Source: a virus. Taken from it: a stretch of DNA of 38,935 nucleotides. The position numbers and the translations under genes were made by a program. Under the pieces are notes generated by a model. That model had not been told where the DNA came from and ran no database searches. It was given only the letters and a program-made list of their open reading frames with translations. Below are positions 6,798 to 15,668 of this stretch, piece by piece (position 1 is the stretch's first letter; every line of letters starts with the position of its first letter). Location: IMG/VR virus record IMGVR_UViG_3300015360_000012, positions 1 through 38,935 of that record; one strand, 5' to 3'.

Positions 6798-7443
6798 TTT
6801 TCGAGCCTCCATTTTGTTGTTTCCACCTGAAACAGATGATGGCTGAACGCAATACCGCCGCCGCTACCGCATCATCCGTGTACACCTTCGGCATAAAACT
6901 GCCCCAACTCGTTAGCCTCACCGCCACACGCTTTCGATCCACTACCGCCGGGCCGTCCCAACTTTCCCGCATCATCTTATGGCCCATTGTTTGAAGGTCG
7001 CCCCAAAAGGGAACACGCCCGCTTTTAATTTCAACGATGGTTTCCTGATCCTTCCACAATCCGTCCGGGTGATCCGTCAACCCTTCGGCATCAGGAATTG
7101 TCCCGTAAAGAAGCGTTTTGTGAAAGCCCGGAACTTCTCTGCGCGTGATGCGGAAGTTGAACTCCCGTTTAAACCCTTCCCACCCCGCCAGCCAGTTCAT
7201 CATGTCGTCGGGTACTTGGTTCCAGTCGAGATCGTTCTCGTCCAGTTGATGCGTCACTTCATGCACCCACGTTCCCCGTGCCGTATGCTCTGGCTTAAAC
7301 CACGTTGTGTCGATAAATCCCGTTGACTTTAAAAGTCCGGTCAGGCCCGGCAATAGCAGGTCACCCAACCAGTATTCGTGCTTCGCCTTATCGAATCGGA
7401 ATACACCGTAACGCGGGTCAGCCAGTACTGCGTTAGTCCCCAA
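6763..7443 (-). CDS. PD-(D/E)XK exonuclease (RecB/Cas4-like), RecT partner
   Basis: About 226 residues. The nuclease signature is clear: a small N-terminal domain with an F-K-x-H-x-Y-x-L pattern, GTWVHEVTHQLDE (motif I His/Glu region), then YGTIPDAEGL (catalytic Asp) and IVEIKSG (E-x-K), followed by DLQTMGH (QxxxY-like motif). The enzyme would resect double-stranded ends to give 3' tails for RecT. The start is uncertain. TTG 7443 overlaps the recT stop by 11 bases and has AGGAAG upstream; a longer TTG start at 7491 has no site and gives unlike sequence. Confidence 0.85.
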   Translation of the reverse strand: MGTNAVLADPRYGVFRFDKAKHEYWLGDLLLPGLTGLLKSTGFIDTTWFKPEHTARGTWVHEVTHQLDENDLDWNQVPDDMMNWLAGWEGFKREFNFRITRREVPGFHKTLLYGTIPDAEGLTDHPDGLWKDQETIVEIKSGRVPFWGDLQTMGHKMMRESWDGPAVVDRKRVAVRLTSWGSFMPKVYTDDAVAAAVLRSAIICFRWKQQNGGSKNGNGNDPATCD

Positions 7444-8359
7444 AGGGAATATCTTCCTGATTTCGATTTGGGTTCTGTACCCACGTGACAATCTCCGCGA
7501 AAAACTTCCGAGGGATATGCGCCGTCGGAGTCTTTTCGTCTTTGATGCCGTACGTGTCCCGCAGATGGATTTTCAATTCTTCCATGCACTTCGCTTTCGT
7601 CACTTCGTCCACCAACATTTTGCGCTGAATCGCGTCAATCACGGGTTCATCTACCACTGGAGTTTCCGGCGTTGGTTCTTTCGTTTCTTCGGGAGCCGCT
7701 TTGGTTTCACTCAATCGCGTCGGTGCTTCAAACGCCGAAGTCTCCACCGCGTTCATTTTGTAATCCTGCAACTCTTCCACGCCGCCAAGCCCCTTTAATA
7801 CGTCCGAGGCAATGTCACGCGCCGCAAACCAGAACGCCCGCCATGCCATCTGCCGATGCGGGTTGGTTGTCCATGGCCCTTGCTTTCCCCAGAGTCCTGC
7901 GGTTTTCGCATCGTCAATGGTGAAAGTACGTTCCGTTACCTGACCATCGGGCCGCGTGATCCTGCACCACGCCGCGCTTTTGGCTTTCGTTTCGGCGGTG
8001 TCTCTTTCTTCAATTTTGAATCCTCTTCCCAATAATAACCCCTTGCCAATATCGCCGTAGAGTCCCGGCTTTCCATTGATCACCGCAATGTTCTGGACAG
8101 CCTGCATCGGCGGCAATCCTAGTTCCGCGCCGAACTGCATACCGATCAGGCAGTTTCCGGGTTTCCCTTTATAGTCCTTAGGCACAAGGTCGCTGGCGGC
8201 CATCATTTCTGCCAACTTCAATGCTTCGCCAAGGTCTTTTGGAACAAGGGAGAAAAACTTCGGCGCGGCAGGTGAAGGTTTAAACGAAATCACTTCTTTT
8301 TTATCGTCCATATTTTCCCTTTCATCGTTGGGTTCGGGTGCGGCAGTTGCAGTTTGCAT
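7433..8359 (-). CDS. recT: RecT-family single-strand annealing protein
   Basis: 308 residues, ATG 8359, with CAGGAGGCTCGCGACCC upstream. The core (about residues 45-210) has the RecT hallmarks: a helix of AEMMAASDLVPKDYKG type, then the conserved GAELGLPPMQAVQNIAVING and LYGD, and later the MAWRAFWFAARD helix. The C-terminal ~80 residues are linker-like (PEETKEPTPETP) with a small end domain. It anneals complementary strands during recombination-dependent replication and is paired with the exonuclease next to it. First gene of its operon; its leader contains an intrinsic terminator. Confidence 0.92.
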   Translation of the reverse strand: MQTATAAPEPNDERENMDDKKEVISFKPSPAAPKFFSLVPKDLGEALKLAEMMAASDLVPKDYKGKPGNCLIGMQFGAELGLPPMQAVQNIAVINGKPGLYGDIGKGLLLGRGFKIEERDTAETKAKSAAWCRITRPDGQVTERTFTIDDAKTAGLWGKQGPWTTNPHRQMAWRAFWFAARDIASDVLKGLGGVEELQDYKMNAVETSAFEAPTRLSETKAAPEETKEPTPETPVVDEPVIDAIQRKMLVDEVTKAKCMEELKIHLRDTYGIKDEKTPTAHIPRKFFAEIVTWVQNPNRNQEDIPFGD

Positions 8360-8395
8360 GGGTCGCGAGCCTCCTGTTTATTTTGTTGTTCACCT

Positions 8396-8449
8396 AAAAA
8401 AAGCCCGGACAGGGGATCACTTCCAAAGCGGAAGTAGGGTTGTCCGGGC
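8396..8449 (-). terminator. Intrinsic terminator in the recT leader (attenuator candidate)
   Basis: On the minus strand a nine-base stem (8441-8449 with 8403-8411) encloses a second stem (8430-8435 with 8419-8424) and is followed directly by seven T (8402-8396). It sits between the promoter at 8492-8520 and the recT start at 8359, so it can terminate that promoter's transcript before the first gene. Confidence 0.8.
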
Positions 8450-8491
8450 GGCAAAGTATTTGCCCCTTTAGTGTCAATCCCCATGTCTGGC

Positions 8492-8520
8492 AGTATATCT
8501 AAAAAGATGCCTATATGCAA
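8492..8520 (-). promoter_or_regulatory. Sigma70-like promoter for recT operon
   Basis: Minus strand TTGCAT (8515-8520), 17-bp spacer, TATACT (8492-8497). This is a near-consensus pair just downstream of the late-operon terminator, and it would start a leader of roughly 125 bases. Confidence 0.65.
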
Positions 8521-8521
8521 C

Positions 8522-8561
8522 AAAAAAGGCCCGGCGTAATGTAGTGAGCATTACGTCGGGC
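8522..8561 (-). terminator. Intrinsic terminator of the late operon
   Basis: A 13-bp stem (8549-8561 with 8529-8541, one G-U pair) with a seven-base loop, followed on the minus strand by a run of six T (8527-8522). It lies 58 bases after the last lysis gene and would end the ~20-kb structural transcript. Confidence 0.85.
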
Positions 8562-8618
8562 TGGTGAAACAACTAGAGTCGGAAGGCTCAATTTCTGACT
8601 CATGAAAAGTCTAGCACA

Positions 8619-9098
8619 TTACGCGGGTTTTCTGGGCTCCGCTGTTTCACCCTTTAATTCAGCTTTAACCTCTTCCGGTTCTTTGTTGACGGTATCCCGG
8701 CTGGCAACCATTGATCCACCCGTCATCATAATGGCCGGAGCTAACCACTCCGCGCTTTCCCCGCCCGCCTGCGCGTTAATGAATATTCCATTAGCCATCG
8801 TAAGTAATCCCATGATGATTTCTGAGGACGTTCGATACGGTTTCATGCCTTCCGACTGAGCCTTTGCCAAAGACCGCACGTTGGTATAGACCACGCTCAA
8901 AATCGCGTTCGCCCAGATGGCAACCTTCGCGTATTCCGGTGGGATCATCCCTTTTGCCGACGCCAGCGCGGTTAACCCGTTCGCCAGTAACGTCGCCCAA
9001 AATGTCGGTTCCTTCCATTTGCTTTTAATACTGAGGAGACTTCCCGCCACTTTTCGCCCCGCCCATACGACTTTTACCTTGTTCCAGAATTTTTTCAT
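8619..9098 (-). CDS. Putative holin-like membrane protein
   Basis: 159 residues from ATG 9098. After a basic N-terminus there are hydrophobic segments near residues 32-48 (FWATLLANGLTALASA), 57-73 (KVAIWANAILSVVY), 92-108 (IIMGLLTMANGIF) and 117-132 (WLAPAIMMTGGSMVA). The C-terminus is charged. Its position directly after the M15 peptidase, at the end of the late operon, fits a lysis role, possibly the pore former. The call rests on topology and context only, and a superinfection-exclusion protein is possible. Confidence 0.55.
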   Translation of the reverse strand: MKKFWNKVKVVWAGRKVAGSLLSIKSKWKEPTFWATLLANGLTALASAKGMIPPEYAKVAIWANAILSVVYTNVRSLAKAQSEGMKPYRTSSEIIMGLLTMANGIFINAQAGGESAEWLAPAIMMTGGSMVASRDTVNKEPEEVKAELKGETAEPRKPA

Positions 9099-9107
9099 TT
9101 GAGCCCC

Positions 9108-9566
9108 CTATGCGTGTGATTGTCCACCGGCCCACGCGACCTGTGGTTTTGAAGCGTCAATATCCGCGTGTACATGCTTGTCGTAAACCCCGATTCGAAT
9201 AAAACCAACCTGTCGAAAGGCTTTCACCAGTTTGTTCTGATATTCTTTTGTTCGCGTGCGCACATCGACCGCTAGCCCGCGCTCGTGCGCCGAATTGTTA
9301 ACACCACCCGCGCTTTTGTTTTTCTTAGGGTCTCGCCAACCGCTTGTAATTACGATCGGTTTGCCAAGGATTATGCGCGCGGCTTCCAGTTTCTGCACCA
9401 GCCGCTCGTCTAATCGTTCGACTTCTATATCCTTAAACCATTTCCACTTTTCCGGCATTGTTTTCCCACCCCACAAGCCCTTGATCCGCGCCATCGTCTT
9501 TTCGCCCGTCGCCTTGAATCTGAAAGTTACGCGGAAGCGTAACCACCTCTCCATAAACGGGCTCAT
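9108..9566 (-). CDS. Endolysin: M15-family D,D-/L,D-carboxypeptidase-like peptidase
   Basis: 152 residues. It carries the zinc-peptidase signature of the M15 family: ITSGWRDP, then SAHERGLAVD (His94, Asp101) and HVHADID (His133). It would cleave peptide cross-links of peptidoglycan at lysis. It has no signal peptide, so export needs a holin. ATG 9566 overlaps the upstream stop (ATGA); an internal ATG at 9554 is an equally possible start. The lack of a cell-wall-binding domain is usual for phages of diderm hosts. Confidence 0.9.
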   Translation of the reverse strand: MSPFMERWLRFRVTFRFKATGEKTMARIKGLWGGKTMPEKWKWFKDIEVERLDERLVQKLEAARIILGKPIVITSGWRDPKKNKSAGGVNNSAHERGLAVDVRTRTKEYQNKLVKAFRQVGFIRIGVYDKHVHADIDASKPQVAWAGGQSHA

Positions 9567-10189
9567 TCTCCGCTTGCTTCCCGCTCAATTTCTTTAAGCT
9601 TTTTTTTGACTGCTTTTCCACGAGGCCCCCGTTTATCCTTTTCGATCTGCGCCCGCATTTTTACAGGGTCGAGGCGTTCACGTTCAAACCACCCGCGCAC
9701 CTCTTCCCTATTCGTCACTACGTATTGGCCAAACCACCCCGCCGCGCCCAACGCGGCCAGAATGATCGGGAGCCAAAACGTCTTGTACCACTCACGTTTC
9801 TCGCCCTTGTTTTTCTCGTGGACGTGTTCAGTTCCTTCTGCGATTCCCTTTTGGATTTTGAATCCAGAAAGTTCATCCTTGATTTCCGCGACCTGTGAAG
9901 ATATTTGACGCAGTAGATTCCCATGCGCCCTTAACTCGTTCCAATGGGCTTTGCCTTCCCTTTCGAGAATGACTGTGCGCGTGTCCAGCGATTCCCCTGC
10001 CACACCGCGCAAATGGTCGTCCACTTCCTCCACGTGATCGGCTAACTTTCCCACCTGCGTTTCCAAGCCAGCCAGAAACGTCTGGTTGGTGCGCTGAGTC
10101 GTGATAATGTTCATCACTTCCTCTTGCATTTTCAACCATCGACGATCTTCTTCTCTGCGTGGTTCGTCATCCGAGCGTCGGTTCTCCAT
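9563..10189 (-). CDS. Coiled-coil protein with one membrane segment, lysis cassette
   Basis: 208 residues. Residues 1-120 are charged helices with a likely coiled coil, one membrane segment lies near 140-158 (FWLPIILAALGAAGWFGQYVV), and a strongly basic tail follows. This architecture and position, next to the endolysin, recall XhlA/haemolysin-type or holin-accessory membrane proteins, or a one-component spanin-like linker. No lipobox is seen. Ribosome site weak. Confidence 0.6.
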   Translation of the reverse strand: MENRRSDDEPRREEDRRWLKMQEEVMNIITTQRTNQTFLAGLETQVGKLADHVEEVDDHLRGVAGESLDTRTVILEREGKAHWNELRAHGNLLRQISSQVAEIKDELSGFKIQKGIAEGTEHVHEKNKGEKREWYKTFWLPIILAALGAAGWFGQYVVTNREEVRGWFERERLDPVKMRAQIEKDKRGPRGKAVKKKLKEIEREASGE

Positions 10190-10216
10190 CGGTCGCGAGG
10201 TTCACGAAGAACCTGA

Positions 10217-10537
10217 TTAGCGACTGATCGATTGATACCGAACGTTGATGTTCGAAGAACCAGCCGGGGCCAGCCCATACAAGGTTCCATTGAAATCATC
10301 GAGACGATAAGTCGTCGAAGATAACACGATCATCCCTGCGTTCACCGTGGCCGACGACGTGGTTGGGCTGACATACAACAACCCCGTCGAATCGTTGAAA
10401 AGAACCAGATGTTTCCTACCTGAATTTCCAGAAACAATGGTGGTCACCGTGCTAGACGAAACGCTAACAACGGATGCCATTGCCACCGCTCCGAGTCCTA
10501 ACAGTCCGACGAGTACGGCAAGTGCTTTCAGTTTCAT
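10217..10537 (-). CDS. Small exported beta-rich protein
   Basis: 106 residues from ATG 10537 with AAGGAG nine bases upstream. Residues 1-20 form a signal peptide (KLKALAVLVGLLGLGAVAMA). The mature part is a Ser/Thr-rich beta pattern (VSVSSSTVTTIVSG, HLVLFNDSTGLLYV, YGLAPAGSSNINVRY) like the small jelly-roll proteins often found at the distal tail of phage gene clusters. Such proteins are usually not exported, so the signal-like N-terminus is odd. Could also be a lysis-associated envelope protein. Confidence 0.65.
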   Translation of the reverse strand: MKLKALAVLVGLLGLGAVAMASVVSVSSSTVTTIVSGNSGRKHLVLFNDSTGLLYVSPTTSSATVNAGMIVLSSTTYRLDDFNGTLYGLAPAGSSNINVRYQSISR

Positions 10538-10743
10538 TTTTTTTCTCCTTGTGTGATTTCTGATTTTGCTGTGTATTCTTGCGCGACTACCATTTGGAGC
10601 GCGGCTAAAGATCCCATCGTGTGCAAAATCTGGTTCTTGACGCATTCCAATTGCATCGTGAGATTTTTCCGTTGCTGAATCAAAAATTCATTCTTTTGTA
10701 TTAGCTCTTCGAGTTTTGTTACGACATTTAAGTTATCCATCAT
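10534..10743 (-). CDS. Short coiled-coil protein
   Basis: 69 residues from ATG 10743, where GGGAGGTGAATTT gives a near-perfect ribosome site. The sequence is helical with heptads (VVTKLEELIQKNEFLIQQRKN). It is placed directly after the fibre gene and overlaps the next gene by ATGA, so a fibre chaperone is conceivable but unproven. Confidence 0.65.
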   Translation of the reverse strand: MMDNLNVVTKLEELIQKNEFLIQQRKNLTMQLECVKNQILHTMGSLAALQMVVAQEYTAKSEITQGEKK

Positions 10744-10800
10744 AAATTCACCTCCCATTTTTTCGTGATCGTTTCAGGCTCATCATTTTCTTTTTTTCTT

Positions 10801-12195
10801 TTAACGCACTCTCCTTGCACAAAGACGCGCACCAGTCGTTCGTGGTGTGCCAGCAGAAAAGCCTGCACGTCTCTTTAAGTAGTATGTAGTTGTTCCTGAA
10901 AGCGAAATTCTGAATTGAGGAATAACTGGATTGACTGACATTGTGGATGAAGTGGAACCAAATAGATTGATTGACCAAGTTTGTCCCTGAACTAATCCAG
11001 TCGAACTGTTACCCGATGTCGCGGAGATTCCAATTTCGTACCTATTCCATGTAGCACCGTTATTTTCCCACCCTACAAATGCGCTAACGTCCCAATCACC
11101 CGCCGTTAAGGAGATTGAAATAAGGTCATCAAATGTCACGTCTGCAGCAGAGTTGACGTTAGCAGAGCTTAAAGATTCGATGTATTCTCCGACTGTGCCG
11201 GCAGCAACACTATCGTTTGTCGTAGTTCCTGTTACCCCCGCAGTGCTAGGGCTAAACGCAATATTTCCAGTTAACGTTCCACCGGTGACTCGTAATGCCT
11301 GTTCATATCTAACAGCCTCTCCATTAGCACTAGCGGCAGCAAGTCCCGTGACTTTGTTCGTACCCATGGCAATGTTTCCAGACATCGTCCCGCCAGCCAA
11401 CGCCAGATAAAGTCCTATTAATTGTTCATACCGCAATGCGTCGCCGTTGGCCGTTGCCGCTCCAAGTCCCGTGACTTTGTTCGTACCCATGGCAATATTG
11501 CCCGTTATCGCCCCGCCTGAAAGCGGCAAGAACCCTGCCGCCAACGGCGTGTAAGCCAACGCCGCCCGCGCCGTCGTGCTGATTTGCGAAGGCACGACGT
11601 ACAGAAAAACAGAGTCCACATACACCGCGCCCGTAAAATCCGACGGGTTAATTTCAATCGTCGCCGTCAATTCCGTTGGCACAGCGGCCACGGGTAACAA
11701 CGCAGTTAATAATTGGAAGGATGAATTGCCTGTGTGATAGGTGCTGTAAGCCGCCGTAGTTCCGTCGTAGACTTTGCACCGGGCTTTATTGGCAGTCGAT
11801 GCCCGCAACTTAACGCCCAACACAACCGTCTCGGAAGCAAACGCCGTCGGATTCAAGATCGACTGGTGAATATCCCAGATGGAATTCGCCGATCCCGCCC
11901 CGGTGATATTGATTTTCATCGAATACGTGCCGGAGTCGAGAATACTTGCTTCACGTGAAACATCGACGGTCGCGCCCAATGTCCCGGTCTTCAAAACCGT
12001 CCAGTTATCCGCAACCGTTGCCGCGTGCGCGGGGTTGGTAAAGCTAGTCGCGGCAGTCCAAAGTTCCAAACCACCATTCTTGATGAACTGGCCGTTAACA
12101 AGCGCGGTCAAATAATCGTAGTTGTCCATCCATTTTGAAGCATCCGGTAGATTTCCAACGCCATTGGCAAGCCTAATCGGTACGCCCACGCTCAT
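10801..12195 (-). CDS. Tail fibre / receptor-binding protein
   Basis: 464 residues. The N-terminal ~210 residues are beta-rich. Then come phage-fibre repeats, GNIAMGTNKVTGL..A..NGDALRYEQ, in two clear copies plus a shortened one (GGTLTGNIAFS). A C-terminal knob begins near residue 330 (VGEYIESLSS, then LTAGDWDVSA), typical of adhesin tips. At DNA level the two copies share a block near 11341-11377 and 11461-11497. It would trimerise and recognise the host surface. Confidence 0.85.
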   Translation of the reverse strand: MSVGVPIRLANGVGNLPDASKWMDNYDYLTALVNGQFIKNGGLELWTAATSFTNPAHAATVADNWTVLKTGTLGATVDVSREASILDSGTYSMKINITGAGSANSIWDIHQSILNPTAFASETVVLGVKLRASTANKARCKVYDGTTAAYSTYHTGNSSFQLLTALLPVAAVPTELTATIEINPSDFTGAVYVDSVFLYVVPSQISTTARAALAYTPLAAGFLPLSGGAITGNIAMGTNKVTGLGAATANGDALRYEQLIGLYLALAGGTMSGNIAMGTNKVTGLAAASANGEAVRYEQALRVTGGTLTGNIAFSPSTAGVTGTTTNDSVAAGTVGEYIESLSSANVNSAADVTFDDLISISLTAGDWDVSAFVGWENNGATWNRYEIGISATSGNSSTGLVQGQTWSINLFGSTSSTMSVNPVIPQFRISLSGTTTYYLKRRAGFSAGTPRTTGARLCARRVR

Positions 12196-15100
12196 AAAAT
12201 GATCTCCTCAAAGTCGAATTCGGTTGTGCATTGTTCGGTGTCAATCCGCATGCCGATCACTTTGCACAACGTATCGTTAATGACCTGTTCCGGTGAACCG
12301 TACAGGTTGATGTCCGTCTGGCCTAAGTACACATTCGTATCACCCAAAAACCATAGTTTCGACGGGTAGTTATCGCGGAATGACACTTGAACCGTATCCG
12401 ACAAATCCAGTTGCGGCAAAAACTTAGATTGCACTTTAAACGTCCGACGCGGCTTTTTGTAGTAGCTGAAAAAGGCCCCGGCCACGCCAGAGGCCACGTC
12501 GGCATCCGCTGAAATAAGCAGATTGCCGCCTTCCACCTGTAACCGTTGACGGCTGAAACGTGCCGTAGGGTCTTGATAATGCTTCGCGTCATCCGACACA
12601 TCCGTTTGAAAACTTCCGTATATAGCGCGCACTGTAGAATACACCCGCCCGAATCCGTTGTTGACCGACTGAACCATCATCAGGAAATTCGCCTGATCCA
12701 GCGTCAAGACCGGCGTGATAGACACGAATTTACTGCGGAAAAAAAACGTTTCATCCGGTTTAAAACCCCACTCGTAATTGGCAAATTTCGCCAGTTCCTG
12801 AATCGCCTGATACACCGTTTTGCCGGTGAAGTTTGCCAGCGTGATTCGTGTGCTGGACGTGATAGATCCCGAAGAGATTTCATTTACGATAGGATCGTTA
12901 TTAGAAGTCGTCGCGCTAATTAAGTCTACGCGCAGTTGAATGTACCGGCGCAGAGTGGACGCGATTTGTAGGTTCGCTGGAACCGAAACCCAAGCGTCCC
13001 ACGTGCTACCGTTCGCGCTCGTGCGCGTGTAGTAATGGGTTGACCCGCCCGCCCCTAAATCCTGCACGTAGGTGATCGGGCTCCATGCATCTGGCGTTGC
13101 GCCTTCGTCAATGGTTGCCGTGACCCATGTCGAGGTAATAGAGTCGGTAGGAATAAAGATGGCTTGTCCGGCCCCGAAATCCCAGTTTTGAAACAAAGAA
13201 GAATCCACGCGCAGACCAAAATAGTTACCGGTCGTATATGTCGTGTCGATCACATCAATTTTTTGGAGGTTATCCCAAAACACGACAATGCGCCCGTTAG
13301 GGTAACGATCCACGCGGATAGGGTGAACTGCGGTATCACGCGTGATGCCCGCGCTTCCAATTTCTGTTTCTACGCCAATGGTTGCTGAGTCGTTGCGAAT
13401 CAGCTTTAGTTGCGCGTCGGTTCCATTTAATACCACTTTGACGGAGTACCCGTTATAGAAATTGTTGACGCCGATGGTTCCGACCGACTGAAACATAAAG
13501 TGCATGTAGAAATTGGTCACTTCCGTGGAGGCAGAGACTTCCTTATAGGACATGTCCCATCGACCCGATCCTTTAAAGCTGGCCCTGTACGCCCACCCTT
13601 TGGACGCGGGACTCGTGGGGTTATAAAAGAGCTTGGAACTGGTCGTACTCCACGTACTCACCAGCCCCCCGCCGACCGTTATGGACGTAATGACGGGATC
13701 TTGATTTCCGCTCATGCTGGTCGTCCACGCCACCCGCCACTGCACGTAACGACGCAGGGTTGATCCGATAGTGGTTCCGCTCACGGCTACCCACGCGTCC
13801 CATGTGGAATTGTTCGGACTCCCCCGCGTATGAAAGGCGAACGTGACGCCGCTCGGTGTATTGACAGACGCAAATGGGTTCCACGCAACGGGAATAGTCA
13901 CAAGGTCTAGGGTCGGGCTGTCCCACTGGCAATCAACGGAAGTTGACGGGAAATAAAGCGTGCCCAGCCCAAGATTCAGTGGATTGCCGGTTCCGTCAGA
14001 CGTGTAATACACCGTAAAATAGTTGCTCACAGTGTAGGTCGTGTCGGTGTAATCGATAATTGCTACGCCGTCGAAATACACAATCATGCGGCCAGTCGGA
14101 TACCGGACGACTTTGATAGTGAACGTGTTGCGCGTGTCGATGACATAAGAGGCAAGAACAGTTTGGTTGGTGGTTATCGTAGCGGTCGTTCCGAATTTCA
14201 CCAGCTTAACAGGCCCAAGATTACTGGATGAAATCTGTAAGCCGTACCCGCTTTGAGGAACATGCACGCTTCCGGAGTAAGGGCTGCCAGGTGTCCAAGA
14301 CGCCACTCCTCCAACAAAGAATCCGTAGGTATGGCCAAATGCGCTGTTTCCACTGTGCGTCCACTCCCAAATACCGGACTCATTTGTTTGGGTACGGTAG
14401 AGTGATCCCTGTGTGGCATTGGCTCCGCTAGATTCAAACTTGACCTGGCTGCCGCTGTCGCTCCACACCCCTGTAGACGGGAATGAAATCCAGTCGGCAT
14501 GCGCCTGAGTCCAGCCGGATAGCGAAGAGTGGTACGTGGTAGCCGCGCGACAATCCGGGTCAGCGAAATCGGTCTTTAGCGTGTTTCCGGTTACCACAAT
14601 ATTGCTAAGCGTGCCCGCGTTCCATTCGGCGGCTGTATCGTCTACGCGTGACGTTCCCTGTGTATCGCCGTAATGCGTCCATCCGTCGATTCCGGTGTGC
14701 CATGTCGTAGCTGCACGCGCCAGCGCGGAGTCGCTAAAATCCACTTTTAAAGAATCCACCAGTGTCGTGGTGTCAATGGCTGTTTTGGTTCCGGCATTAA
14801 ACAGCGTCTGCGTAGAAAACAGATGCGTGTTTGTAATGCGGCTTGGAAAAATGACTGGATCGACGGTTCGGGTCAAAGAGGTCACGCCCACTTCATCCAG
14901 CAAATACCCCACCAGATCCTCGAATTTCTGTGTGACTTTCCAATAGCGATACGAAATGCGGATTACTTTTCCGTTCGCAGGCGCGTTGATGAACGTAATT
15001 TTTGCGCCCAGCGCGGTGCTGTTTGTCTGTGAAACGGTGTAGTCTGTGCCGGGCCGCACACTCACCCCGCCAGACGACACCAGCGTAATCAGTCCGACGC

Positions 15101-15668
15101 CCGTATTCACGGTTGTAAAGTCGACGGTTGCACCGTTTCCAGTCCCGGCATTTTCTTCCGTGACGAGCGTCGATACACGCTCCGCGTCCGAATTGATCAA
15201 CAATTGTTCCAATCCGTTCACGGTAATCTGCATGGTTCCGCCGCGCACGTCCGTGTTGTATTCGGTTGCCAGTCCCGTAAAAATCGTCACCAGTTCATTC
15301 GTCTGGTCGCGGTAATCTACGCCTACCCGGATTTGAAATTTCATCCAGTAGGATTCGTAGCCCAATGGGGCCGTCGCGTCCGGTCGGAAAAATCCATACA
15401 GGTTATCTGCTTTCCATTCGTTCACTGCGTTTTTAACAACCAGCGTAACGTTGGCTACTTTAAACTCACTCAAATTTTCTGTATCCAATTGCCAATTGAC
15501 CGATGAAATCGTAACGGAAGAAGTAATCGGCAACAGCGTCCATGTCGCTTCCCAGATGTAGGTTTTGGTGGATTCCTGCCAATAACGTTTCTTGTAATAG
15601 ACTTCGCGTTTAATCGCCACATCCGGTCGTGTTAACGCATTAATGAATGGCGCGGTAACAGTTTTCAT
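12192..15668 (-). CDS. Baseplate hub / tail-tip protein with inserted lectin-like modules
   Basis: 1158 residues. The N-terminal ~300 and C-terminal ~190 residues look like the two halves of a hub fold (SVNWQLDTENLSEF; YEWGFKPDETFFFRSKF; RRTFKVQSKFLPQLDLSDTV). Between them are two related modules of about 265 residues. Each contains an R-YP-GR-V-FD/W-D core, a TTYT..NYF strand and an STWDAWV/STLRRY closing part, like concanavalin-A/laminin-G folds. Repeat cores fall near residues 546 and 813. It follows the distal tail gene with a four-base overlap, as Tal proteins do. The inserted modules probably bind host glycans. Confidence 0.75.
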   Translation of the reverse strand: MKTVTAPFINALTRPDVAIKREVYYKKRYWQESTKTYIWEATWTLLPITSSVTISSVNWQLDTENLSEFKVANVTLVVKNAVNEWKADNLYGFFRPDATAPLGYESYWMKFQIRVGVDYRDQTNELVTIFTGLATEYNTDVRGGTMQITVNGLEQLLINSDAERVSTLVTEENAGTGNGATVDFTTVNTGVGLITLVSSGGVSVRPGTDYTVSQTNSTALGAKITFINAPANGKVIRISYRYWKVTQKFEDLVGYLLDEVGVTSLTRTVDPVIFPSRITNTHLFSTQTLFNAGTKTAIDTTTLVDSLKVDFSDSALARAATTWHTGIDGWTHYGDTQGTSRVDDTAAEWNAGTLSNIVVTGNTLKTDFADPDCRAATTYHSSLSGWTQAHADWISFPSTGVWSDSGSQVKFESSGANATQGSLYRTQTNESGIWEWTHSGNSAFGHTYGFFVGGVASWTPGSPYSGSVHVPQSGYGLQISSSNLGPVKLVKFGTTATITTNQTVLASYVIDTRNTFTIKVVRYPTGRMIVYFDGVAIIDYTDTTYTVSNYFTVYYTSDGTGNPLNLGLGTLYFPSTSVDCQWDSPTLDLVTIPVAWNPFASVNTPSGVTFAFHTRGSPNNSTWDAWVAVSGTTIGSTLRRYVQWRVAWTTSMSGNQDPVITSITVGGGLVSTWSTTSSKLFYNPTSPASKGWAYRASFKGSGRWDMSYKEVSASTEVTNFYMHFMFQSVGTIGVNNFYNGYSVKVVLNGTDAQLKLIRNDSATIGVETEIGSAGITRDTAVHPIRVDRYPNGRIVVFWDNLQKIDVIDTTYTTGNYFGLRVDSSLFQNWDFGAGQAIFIPTDSITSTWVTATIDEGATPDAWSPITYVQDLGAGGSTHYYTRTSANGSTWDAWVSVPANLQIASTLRRYIQLRVDLISATTSNNDPIVNEISSGSITSSTRITLANFTGKTVYQAIQELAKFANYEWGFKPDETFFFRSKFVSITPVLTLDQANFLMMVQSVNNGFGRVYSTVRAIYGSFQTDVSDDAKHYQDPTARFSRQRLQVEGGNLLISADADVASGVAGAFFSYYKKPRRTFKVQSKFLPQLDLSDTVQVSFRDNYPSKLWFLGDTNVYLGQTDINLYGSPEQVINDTLCKVIGMRIDTEQCTTEFDFEEIIL

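Noticed and set aside
8290-8523. Minus-strand frame of 77 codons through the recT leader
   Set aside because: It crosses the promoter and the terminator hairpin and overlaps the recT start. A short leader peptide from its inner ATG is conceivable but has no support.
10748-10978. Minus-strand frame of 76 codons at the fibre 3' end
   Set aside because: Overlaps the fibre C-terminal knob in another frame; no ribosome site.
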